This document shows, piece by piece, positions 48,959 to 56,603 of a stretch of 64,000 nt of DNA (position 1 is its first letter; the number at the start of each line of letters is the position of its first letter). The translations under genes were made by a program, and so were the position numbers. The stretch is from positions 372,001 through 436,000 of the forward strand of contig CDRNVI010000015.1 of assembly GCA_977017575.1 (NCBI GenBank), given 5' to 3'. Under the pieces are notes generated by a model that saw only the letters and a program-made list of their open reading frames with translations, did not search any database and was not told the DNA's origin. The DNA is from Paramoeba atlantica (Eukaryota > Discosea).

Positions 48959-50122
48959 ATGCCTATAGACACTCATTATTACCAAGCGCTGGGTGTTACA
49001 CATACCGCCACTGAAAATGAGATTCGTACTGCATACAAACGACTAGCACTTCTCTATCACCCGGACCGAAACCAAGACGATTCCGATGCTGGAGAAAAAT
49101 TCAAGAAAATAGGGGAGGCCTATGAAATATTAAAAGATACACAAAAAAGAACACTTTACGACACGCACGGAAAACAGGGTCTCGATCAGTCAAACAACGA
49201 GAAGACGTCTGCTGAAGATGTTTTTTCTGCGTTCTTTGGGGGAGGATTCTCTAAAGAGCCAAAGCCGCGTGACACTGTTATAGACTTAAAGCTTTCGTTG
49301 GAACAGGCGTACAATGGGTGCACAACTCGCCTCCGTGTGCCTCTGGACCGAAAATGTCATTCATGTTCGAGTACAGGTCTCCGGCCTGGATCTCGACTCC
49401 GTACGTGTTGGCAGTGCGACGGCCTTGGCTTTACGTCCCATCTGCGCGACGGTTTCGAAGCTACTTTCATAGGAAATTTTCTTTCCCAACCCTCTCACCG
49501 AAAACGCGTTCGTCAGACTTGCGACGTCTGCGCGGGAGCAGGTAAAGTGTTTCCTCCCGATCATATCTGCCGTACATGTGACGGTTGTCGTGTGGTCCGT
49601 GAGACGAAAACGCAATCTATTGATGTTCCCGTTGGATGCCAAGATGGCGATTACATTCGTATCCGCGGCATGGGACATTCTCTTCCTGAAATGGCACAAG
49701 ACGGAGATGTACTAGTATTCTTTCGAATTTCTACGCATGCCGTATTTCGTCGTCTTGGGAACCATCTGGAGTACACACACCGTATTACGCTACGTCAAGC
49801 GCTGTGTGGGTTTGACCTTTCTTTAAGACATCTCGACGGCAAAATACGCCGTATTGCTATAGGTTCCGGAGAAGTAGTTGACATGAACGCTCCATGGTAC
49901 GTGTATCAGCAAGGGATGCCACTCCCTTCCTCCAACGAGAAGGGGCATCTCATAATTCATTTTCAAATTATATTTCCTCCTTTATTTAACGGAAAGTGTC
50001 GCGAGACCATTGCGCAGGCTCTATCGTATGCTCCACCTTCTGATTATGAAACGTGCACCGCTAAAGTAATTAAACTTACCCCAACATCGAATATGCTTCA
50101 GACTGGAAGGAAACGAAAGTAA
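48959..50122 (+). CDS. Type-A (DNAJA-like) Hsp40 co-chaperone
   Basis: A 387-residue Hsp40 that delivers clients to Hsp70 and stimulates its ATPase. The J-domain spans about 5-70, with HPD at 34-36. A short Gly/Phe linker (FFGGGFS) follows. The zinc-finger region, about 130-215, has four CxxC modules: CHSCSSTG, CWQCDGLG, CDVCAGAG and CRTCDGCR, of which the first and last have degenerate glycines. The two C-terminal client-binding beta-domains follow (QSIDVPVGCQDGDYIRIRGMG, then EYTHRITLRQALCGF). There is no transit peptide and no CaaX box, so a soluble cytosolic or nuclear protein is likely. It starts at the first ATG. Confidence 0.95.
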   Translation: MPIDTHYYQALGVTHTATENEIRTAYKRLALLYHPDRNQDDSDAGEKFKKIGEAYEILKDTQKRTLYDTHGKQGLDQSNNEKTSAEDVFSAFFGGGFSKEPKPRDTVIDLKLSLEQAYNGCTTRLRVPLDRKCHSCSSTGLRPGSRLRTCWQCDGLGFTSHLRDGFEATFIGNFLSQPSHRKRVRQTCDVCAGAGKVFPPDHICRTCDGCRVVRETKTQSIDVPVGCQDGDYIRIRGMGHSLPEMAQDGDVLVFFRISTHAVFRRLGNHLEYTHRITLRQALCGFDLSLRHLDGKIRRIAIGSGEVVDMNAPWYVYQQGMPLPSSNEKGHLIIHFQIIFPPLFNGKCRETIAQALSYAPPSDYETCTAKVIKLTPTSNMLQTGRKRK

Positions 50123-50162
50123 AGAAACTTGAGCCTTCTTTATATCTTCCCTCTTACGCGGT

Positions 50163-50236
50163 AGTCTGCTGATGAGCGCATCGAATGTGCCGAATGGGCT
50201 TCTGTATAGTAAGGTTCAACGGACTTCTGACAGACG
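50163..50236 (+). ncRNA. Candidate C/D-box snoRNA
   Basis: TGATGA (50170-50175; preceded by C where the consensus box C has R) and CTGA (50227-50230) are spaced as boxes C and D. The flanks GTCTG (50164-50168) and CAGAC (50231-50235) pair perfectly as a terminal stem. The possible guide just upstream of box D is AAGGTTCAACGGACTT. I could not place its target in rRNA from memory, and no clear D'/C' pair was seen. Confidence 0.4.
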
Positions 50237-50380
50237 CTATGATAAGACAATGCGAGATCCCGCCGATGGCCTTCTATCGTATGTAGGCAGACACAGTACA
50301 AAGTTACTATCTCTAATATTTCTGTTAACGACATAACTATTGGTGACTACGTATTTATAACGTTATGTAAGTTTTTTATT

Positions 50381-50429
50381 TATAAGCATTGAATTACATA
50401 TAAACATTGAATTATAAGCATTGAATTAC
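50381..50429 (+). repeat. Three tandem copies of an ATAARCATTGAATTA motif
   Basis: TATAAGCATTGAATTACA, then TATAAACATTGAATTA, then TAAGCATTGAATTACG follow one another directly. Simple local slippage product in the spacer before the dehydrogenase gene. Confidence 0.85.
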
Positions 50430-50455
50430 GCAAGAGCGTATATTCATACAAGATT

Positions 50456-50485
50456 CTTTATTCCTTTTTTCTTTATTCCTTTTTT
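50456..50485 (+). repeat. Exact 15-bp doublet, pyrimidine-rich
   Basis: CTTTATTCCTTTTTT occurs at 50456-50470 and again at 50471-50485, ending 15 bases before the ATG of the acyl-CoA dehydrogenase-like gene, so it would lie in its promoter or leader. Confidence 0.9.
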
Positions 50486-50500
50486 CTTGCTTTCTTTATC

Positions 50501-52261
50501 ATGCAACGATTGTTTGAAGTAGGTTTCGCAGGAGCTGAAAAACGACTCATCAAGATTTTGTACAAATCTCTTCCTCGACAAGTTAGCTTTCTTTCGAGTG
50601 CCTACACATGGAAAGCGAACGGTGATGAAATTGCCCCTTATCCTGTACAATTCGCTTCGAAAGATGAGGAAGAAAGCGTAGTTTCTGCCATTAGTGCAAT
50701 AGAACAAAATTGCGAAGTGAAAAGATGGGCCAACAGCTCTGGAACTGCTCGTGAGCCTCTTTCAAAGAAAGTACGAAGCTTTTTGTCAGAAATAGGCTTG
50801 TTTGGAGCGAATTTACCTTTTGAGAACGGCGGTCTTGGATTCTCAAACACGAGTCAAGTTTTTTTGTGGGATAGAATTGCACAATTATCTCCGTCACTCG
50901 CGCTATCCCTTCGACACTTACAATCCCTGGGATCGAGCTCCGTAGTTCATTTTGGAACTAAGGAGCAGCGCGGTAAATACTATCAAAATTTTGTAAATGG
51001 GTCCTACATCGCGACATTGGCATATTATGAAAATAACAACTTGGATCTGTACGGCAACTTGAATATGGTTGCGAAAGCGCAACCTGATGGCACCTATGCT
51101 TTGGAGGGACGGAAAACTGGAGTAAAACATGGCGACACAGCCACTCATTTCATAGTGTTTGCCAACACTGAAACACAAACGCTTCACGAGACGGAAGGTA
51201 CCGCAAGCACTGCTCATCGATTAAGCATGTTTATAGTGGAGAAGAGCAATCATACTATTGTCACTCCAAGCTCTATTTACTCGGAATTGTTCGACGTTGA
51301 GTTTCGCTCCGTTCCGGCGAAGCTTTCTCACATGCTCGGAGCAGCCGGAGAAGGACGTGCCGCGATGCTTGTGCTCACGCATTGTGGGCACATTACGCAG
51401 GCGGCATCAGTGCTTGGGGCTACACGTAGTGTCCTGAAGCGAACTGCAAACGTGGATCGCGACATCTGTTCACTATTTTATGCAGCTGAATCAGTGGTCT
51501 ATTTAGTTGCCTCCAACATGGATCGGCAGGTGGAGGATCACATGATGGAGGATATGGCAATGAAGCTTTTTGTTAATAAAATGGCCCAACAAGTCGCATG
51601 TAATCTATTAGAGTCGACGTCGATATCTACTGAAGCAAGCGGTATGTTCAAAGCTGACATTGAAGATCTCTTGCAATTATCGTGTACTGCCTCTCAAGAT
51701 GAAGGTAATGACATATCTCTGGAGCAACTTCTGGCTTGTTTAGGTTGCGAAGAAGCTGCAGAACGTACCGCACACGTATCTACTTTGATTCTTATGCAAG
51801 AACGTGCGCTTCGGAGCATTGGTTTGCGTGAGAATCTCCGGCCCGCACTGGGTGTGTCAGCGCTGGAACACCACATCAATGAAGTGGAGAAAGATATTAT
51901 TGCACTTTCAGATCGTGCTGAAAATTTGGTACTTCGCTATGGTACCAAATTACCAAAGCACACTCAACAGTTGAAATCACTGGCAGTTGTGACATGTGGC
52001 CTTTATGCGCGTGTTGCAGCTCTCGCTCGGGCAGCTCATGCTTATAGAAAAAAGGTCCCTACTGCAGGAGGAGAAATCAATCTAGCGTGCATGTGGTGTG
52101 CACATGATCATGCATCCGCAGTCTTCTCTTTAAAAGAGATTGAATCATCTGGTTTACTGATTGCATCTACCAGTGATCGTATTTATCACGAGCTTTTGCT
52201 AAGACAGAAAAATGTGGCTGGAAGTCAAGTCCAAAGTCAACACGGTGCAGACAAGGCTTGA
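50501..52261 (+). CDS. ACAD9/VLCAD-like acyl-CoA dehydrogenase family protein
   Basis: A 586-residue flavoprotein-fold protein of the ACAD9/very-long-chain type, which has an extra C-terminal helical domain. Supporting segments are SEIGLFGANLPFENGGLGFSNT, LSPSLALSLRHLQSLGSS, YALEGRKTGVKHGDTATHFIVFA (against [23 protein letters not shown] in VLCAD) and LGAAGEGRAAMLVLTHCGHITQAASVLGATRS. The loop that normally reads T-E-P-x-x-G-S-D is YYENNNLDLYG, and the catalytic-base segment F-E-G-T-N-D-I is shortened to DEGNDI, so activity is doubtful. ACAD9 has a second role as a complex I assembly factor, which needs no dehydrogenase activity; that fits but is inference. The N-terminus MQRLFEVGFAGAEKRLIKILYKSLPRQ could target mitochondria. 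Confidence 0.85.
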   Translation: MQRLFEVGFAGAEKRLIKILYKSLPRQVSFLSSAYTWKANGDEIAPYPVQFASKDEEESVVSAISAIEQNCEVKRWANSSGTAREPLSKKVRSFLSEIGLFGANLPFENGGLGFSNTSQVFLWDRIAQLSPSLALSLRHLQSLGSSSVVHFGTKEQRGKYYQNFVNGSYIATLAYYENNNLDLYGNLNMVAKAQPDGTYALEGRKTGVKHGDTATHFIVFANTETQTLHETEGTASTAHRLSMFIVEKSNHTIVTPSSIYSELFDVEFRSVPAKLSHMLGAAGEGRAAMLVLTHCGHITQAASVLGATRSVLKRTANVDRDICSLFYAAESVVYLVASNMDRQVEDHMMEDMAMKLFVNKMAQQVACNLLESTSISTEASGMFKADIEDLLQLSCTASQDEGNDISLEQLLACLGCEEAAERTAHVSTLILMQERALRSIGLRENLRPALGVSALEHHINEVEKDIIALSDRAENLVLRYGTKLPKHTQQLKSLAVVTCGLYARVAALARAAHAYRKKVPTAGGEINLACMWCAHDHASAVFSLKEIESSGLLIASTSDRIYHELLLRQKNVAGSQVQSQHGADKA

Positions 52262-52313
52262 TATTAAGCTTGATGTATGTAGGAGGCATCTTTTTTGTGC
52301 GTAAAAATTGTTA

Positions 52314-52952
52314 AACTTATTGGTTCACCGGCACTATAAATGTAGGTTGAAAACAAGTAAAATTTGTTTGAACAATCATGCCCAAAAGGACTCAGGCAAA
52401 AGTTTTTGATCTTTCGTTGATCTCTTTTCTTATTTACTTTTTTGGCTTACTTACCAGACCACACGTTTTTTCGATCAGATGTGCCCCCTACCTCTAATGG
52501 TAAGACCCCAAAAAACGTCCGAAATATGGGGAGAATACGAAATATGGGGAGAATCGGGTATTTGTACCAAAAGTTGGATTATTCTGGATCGTTTCGCAAT
52601 TTTTTCCTTTTTAGTCTCTTCATTAAACGCGGAAGCAGTTCTCAACGCGAAACGGGTAGCCGTGGTGGCTTCCAAGAGGGTTCAAACTGGATGGGAGTGT
52701 CTGGGAGCGCCTGGGAGCGCACCTTATCCTTTTTACAGGTCACCAATACGAAGTAGACCAATGTAGTAGACCAATGTAGTATATCCTGGGCGGTCCATTG
52801 AGTATTCCAAGCATTGAAATATAAGTTGGAACGTCATGAGTATGAGTGGAAACGTTTTAAAAAGTCACGTAAAAGTTTTTTCGAGCGGAAAAAAATCATC
52901 AGAAAAAAATGGATTTTAACCTACATTTATAGTGCCGATTACCCAACTTATT
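52314..52952. mobile_element. Non-autonomous inverted-repeat element, 623 bp, with 8-bp target duplication
   Basis: The element 52322-52944 has terminal inverted repeats that match at 24 of the first 27 positions and share CGGCACTATAAATGTAGGTT. It is flanked by AACTTATT at 52314-52321 and 52945-52952. An 8-bp target duplication points to hAT- or P-like transposases, though the terminal bases (GG...) are not the classical ones. There is no transposase inside; the 104- and 95-codon frames at 52442-52766 show no family. Internal exact doublets are at 52520-52555, 52701-52720 and 52752-52777. Confidence 0.8.
52520..52777 (+). repeat. Three exact short doublets inside the 623-bp element
   Basis: An 18-bp unit CGAAATATGGGGAGAAT(A/C) repeated at 52520-52537 and 52538-52555 (last base differs); CTGGGAGCGC at 52701-52710 and 52711-52720; AGTAGACCAATGT at 52752-52764 and 52765-52777. 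Confidence 0.9.
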
Positions 52953-53297
52953 TTATGTGACTTACTCTATTGATTATTCAGCACGCACTTCGCGTTACAT
53001 ATTCGTCCACTGTATGTAATGTCATAGGCACATGAATTACACCCCCGCCAAAAAGTATTGTTCACAAAAATGGCCGACACAAAAAGTATTGTATTTATTA
53101 GTATCAACCACTTTTTTGACTTTTGACCAGAAACGCAGGAACCTGAGGCGCGTAGGAAAGCCATTGAAAGATCAGAAACTCGCCGTAAAGAATCATTTGG
53201 AATGTCGCGGAAAGCTAAGGCAAGATTTGAGCAGGCTCGGAATATGGTTCCTCTCGCGCACTATTTTAGCGTTGAGTAGTTAAAATAATTAAATCAC

Positions 53298-53330
53298 AGT
53301 GCCAGTGCTACAAGAAGTGCCAGTGCTACA
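53298..53330 (+). repeat. Exact 15-bp doublet with 3-base spacer
   Basis: AGTGCCAGTGCTACA at 53298-53312 and 53316-53330, inside the 528-bp MITE; within each unit AGTGCCAGTGC is itself a short repeat. Confidence 0.9.
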
Positions 53331-53486
53331 CTCTTTCCTCGCAAAACCAGTTATTTAGATCTCGTGATAGTTACTAGTATTTTAGTTCTTATGATTCGAC
53401 CTGTTTTTTTGCTTCACAGTACTTTACACAGATCCGATATGATAAGTGCAACTTTTTGGAGGTCAGTAGCAGCTCGTGGAAATCAA

Positions 53487-53557
53487 CAAAAAGTATTCTA
53501 TTTATTAGTATCGACCAAAACTTCGTGGTCGATACTAATAAATTACAGTACTTTTTG
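53487..53557. repeat. Long hairpin at the right end of the MITE
   Basis: Arms 53487-53517 and 53526-53557 are inverted copies with few mismatches, separated by the 8-base loop AAACTTCG. An RNA made across it would fold into a stem of about 30 bp. Confidence 0.9.
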
Positions 53558-53692
53558 GCGGGGGGGGTATGTTAGTTGTACCATTCTGCCATTGAAATCT
53601 TGGAAAATTTAGTATGTTGGCAAAACATTGCGGACTTCATTTACCGGGTAAAACTAAAATGATCTGATTTCATATTCCATTTTTCGACTACT

Positions 53693-54193
53693 ATGTTCTT
53701 TCAAAGTAAGCAATGTTTAGCTCGTAACTTTGGACGAGATTGGAGCAAAAGGCGGCTCTATTGGACACTTCGAAACAAACTCGAAATTGAAAAATCCTTC
53801 AGAGATTCGTGGATTCGATGGACCTCTCGTGCCGTACAGCGCTGCGATGAGCCTTTGTGCCACAACATGAGTCAAGCGGAGACCTTGGCTTTTCAGAAGA
53901 AAATGACATGCTACATGTACAATTTAGAAGGGGTGAGTCACCTCGATTATCTTACTATGCCATGGAGAGACTATGGTCACGGTATATCAGGGGTTCCAGG
54001 AACAGGAGACTGGGTAAGTATGATAAATCTTAATCACTTTACATGGTATCAAATGGTACGCAAGGGCTTCGTATTGGTATATCGTTGTCATGTAAGAGGC
54101 CTGGGGTCCGACCCATACTTACTTAAAGGGGGCTACGAGTACCGATGGAAAAAGTGTATAGATCGAGACGTCGGTCATTACACAAGGGCGTAG
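53693..54193 (+). CDS. Orphan 166-aa protein, possibly mitochondrial
   Basis: I do not recognise this protein. The frame opens with a basic, amphipathic stretch (MFFQSKQCLARNFGRDWSKR), as in many mitochondrial presequences, and is rich in aromatic residues: WIRWTSR, MTCYMYN, DYLTMPWRDYGHG, DWVSMINLNHFTWYQM. No membrane helix and no catalytic motif are seen. Four cysteines lie between about 10 and 75. It begins 124 bases after the MITE and ends 191 bases before the next gene. Codon use looks like that of the confident genes rather than spacer. A small lineage-specific subunit of a mitochondrial complex is one possibility. Confidence 0.55.
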   Translation: MFFQSKQCLARNFGRDWSKRRLYWTLRNKLEIEKSFRDSWIRWTSRAVQRCDEPLCHNMSQAETLAFQKKMTCYMYNLEGVSHLDYLTMPWRDYGHGISGVPGTGDWVSMINLNHFTWYQMVRKGFVLVYRCHVRGLGSDPYLLKGGYEYRWKKCIDRDVGHYTRA

Positions 54194-54384
54194 CAAAATA
54201 GAAACATATCATAAATTTATTATAATTTATAATAAATTTAAAAAAAAAAATAGTATTTTTCACTGTGGCACACATATTTTTAGTTTTCAAAAAACGCTTT
54301 CTGACACGTAATATCATGTACATCGCGTAATATCATAGCACAATAGTTAGAATAGTCTATTATTGATCTGCGTATCTCTCGTTA

Positions 54385-56358
54385 ATGTTTCTGTCATCTC
54401 GTTGTCTCCCGAGCTTGATTTCATCGTTGCCACTTCACGTAATATATGAAATGGAATCGTGTAGTCAGATCATTCCGGAAATAATAAAACTTCCGAAAAG
54501 TACAGACACGAACCATTCGAGTTCTAGATTGCAGTTATCAGATTCTCTCCCAGACTTTACATCCATTCCTCATCTTTTTCGTTGGCTTCGTGAGCAATTT
54601 CTCAAAAAAGATTTTGAAGCCCCATGGCAAGCTGTCATGCAGAGTATATTCCGCCAGATAAGAAGATATGGTTGTGGAAATAGCTTGAAACACGTCAAGA
54701 CTCTTCAAGATGGCAGACACATGTTGCGAACCGCAAATGAATTACAGAAAACCACTTTTTTGGGTCCTGCTGAGGTATTGACATACTCTTTGTCACAACT
54801 GCACCGTCTGAATATGCCGAAATATGTGTTGTCGAACTTTGCCGAGCATATTCAACATTTTTTTTGGGAACATCCAACGTACCGAACGTACCTTCCTCTC
54901 TTGCGAGAGATACTAAAATTTGAATTTTCTCAACAAGATAATCACGTGCTTTGGGGAGATATAATCGATGACGTATGCAAAACCGTTTCTAGCTCCGCAG
55001 AGTCTACATGTCTAACTTTTTCCGAGGTACTTGAATATGCACAAGTTCTTGCTCGAATGGACATCAGGAATGATCTTCTTTGCTCTATCACCCAAAGGTT
55101 TGAAAATCTCTTGCCAAGGAACTCAATTTCTAACTCAAACATAAGACTATGCAAGGCTGATTTTGGCTGCTCAAATTATTTGTCGTCTTTGGGAGCAATA
55201 ACATCCGACCAAGTATGCGTTTCCACTGCAGAATTTATGATATTACTTCGAATTATTGACAATACTCCCGTCACTACTGAAAAACTCCCTATTTCTCCAG
55301 GAAATTTGCGTGAGTTGCAAAGTTGTCGCCTTCGACTAACGTCCTATATCTACACATTTCTTCGCACAAGATTTCGAACAGAAACTTGGGCGTTACATAA
55401 TATGATGGAATTAGTGGTTTTAATGGCCAAGGTTCGGAGCCGCGCTTATTTTTCCCCACATGAAACACTGTTGTATTCTGTTATGCAGCGCATACGGCAA
55501 AAAATATGCAACCCGGTACACACCTCACAATTTTCGGATGAACAGGTAAGTTATATTACTCCTGAAGTTTGGGCTCAAACTTATAGTGCAGCACAAGAAT
55601 TTCATCAGGCTGATATAGCGGATCATATTATTTCTTGTCGAATTTCGGAACACACATCTCGACTAGTGAATAACCGTGTGCTTGAAACGGTTCTTCGGTC
55701 ACATCTACAGGCATTGTATGAGTACAATCATAGCCCTAGTCGTACTTTACGTCTGCCTTCCACTTTCATAAATGACATACGTAAGACGTTGCAACACTGG
55801 GTGGATTATGATCAACTGTGCGAATTAGCTTTCGACAGTTCAGAAAGTGATGTAAGGTGCAATGAAAAGTGGGCGGTGACATCGTTGGTTCTACCCCTAC
55901 TATTACAAAGCGGGAATCTTAATCGAACCTTATACAGCGATATTACGAGGCGGTTGCACTCTTTGTTAACATATGTAAGTTGTCATTCCGGTTGTGAAAA
56001 AGGCTCTTCAAATTCCGATAAATTTGCTTCCAAGACAATAGAAGAAAATATACTTACGAATTCTAGGCTTCTCTTATCGAACGAGGAGCTTGCTTTTTTT
56101 CTGCACACAATTTTGCACTTTAATGAAGGAACAACTCCTGTTTTTTTGCATCAAAAACGAGAAGTTGTTTTGTCTTATCCTCAGCGTATGCTAGTGTCTC
56201 TTGTGTGCGATAAGCTCATAGAAAATAAATCTGAACGGCTTTCCAGCATGGCGAAAAGTGTATTGGTTAAATGCACAGAATCTTCTTGTCTCATTAACAA
56301 AAGATTGGAAGCCTTGTTTATGAAACCCATTCGTCGCGCACTGAGAGTTAGTACATAA
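54385..56358 (+). CDS. Orphan alpha-helical protein (657 aa)
   Basis: I do not recognise this protein. It is an uninterrupted 657-codon frame with helical, Leu-rich composition and regularly spaced L-x-x-L patterns over about 60-640. That layout recalls helical-repeat RNA-binding proteins of organelles (FASTK/RAP, OPR type), but no RAP motif or defined repeat was found. The first 22 residues (MFLSSRCLPSLISSLPLHVI) could be an organelle presequence; a second Met at 23 (MESCSQ) is an alternative start. No transmembrane helix is evident. It sits between two other orphans, so context adds nothing. Confidence 0.7.
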   Translation: MFLSSRCLPSLISSLPLHVIYEMESCSQIIPEIIKLPKSTDTNHSSSRLQLSDSLPDFTSIPHLFRWLREQFLKKDFEAPWQAVMQSIFRQIRRYGCGNSLKHVKTLQDGRHMLRTANELQKTTFLGPAEVLTYSLSQLHRLNMPKYVLSNFAEHIQHFFWEHPTYRTYLPLLREILKFEFSQQDNHVLWGDIIDDVCKTVSSSAESTCLTFSEVLEYAQVLARMDIRNDLLCSITQRFENLLPRNSISNSNIRLCKADFGCSNYLSSLGAITSDQVCVSTAEFMILLRIIDNTPVTTEKLPISPGNLRELQSCRLRLTSYIYTFLRTRFRTETWALHNMMELVVLMAKVRSRAYFSPHETLLYSVMQRIRQKICNPVHTSQFSDEQVSYITPEVWAQTYSAAQEFHQADIADHIISCRISEHTSRLVNNRVLETVLRSHLQALYEYNHSPSRTLRLPSTFINDIRKTLQHWVDYDQLCELAFDSSESDVRCNEKWAVTSLVLPLLLQSGNLNRTLYSDITRRLHSLLTYVSCHSGCEKGSSNSDKFASKTIEENILTNSRLLLSNEELAFFLHTILHFNEGTTPVFLHQKREVVLSYPQRMLVSLVCDKLIENKSERLSSMAKSVLVKCTESSCLINKRLEALFMKPIRRALRVST

Positions 56359-56603
56359 AAGTTATTTATGTGTACTTATGGGAGGGAGAGTATTTATTTT
56401 TTATGCAAGGTCGGTTTAAGCCCGTTAAGTTGTAATTTCAATTTATTTTGTATTGGAAGAGGGACAAAGTGAGTACCCACAGGTGCTTAGAAGCATTCTG
56501 GTCTCACATTATACTATCGATATTGCGCATTTTTGATGCAAATGTGCATCTTATTGATGTATTTATATTGAGCATATTATTATTTTTTTGTGGAGTGAGT
56601 AAA

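Larger units (their letters stand above)
50123..50500. other. Intergenic spacer with snoRNA candidate and repeat tracts
   Basis: 378 bases holding a C/D snoRNA candidate (50163-50236), a triple ~16-bp repeat (50381-50429) and an exact 15-bp doublet (50456-50485) immediately upstream of the acyl-CoA dehydrogenase start. Confidence 0.6.
53040..53567. mobile_element. TA-flanked MITE, 528 bp, Tc1/mariner-like ends
   Basis: Terminal inverted repeats CACCCCCGCCAAAAAGTA (left) and CCCCCCCCGCCAAAAAGTA (right, reverse complement) are bounded by TA at 53038-53039 and 53568-53569, as expected of Tc1/mariner transposition. No transposase frame is present. Inside, a 31-bp motif (CAAAAAGTATTSTATTTATT, then AGTATCRACCA) occurs at 53080-53110, 53487-53517 and inverted at 53526-53557. 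Confidence 0.75.
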
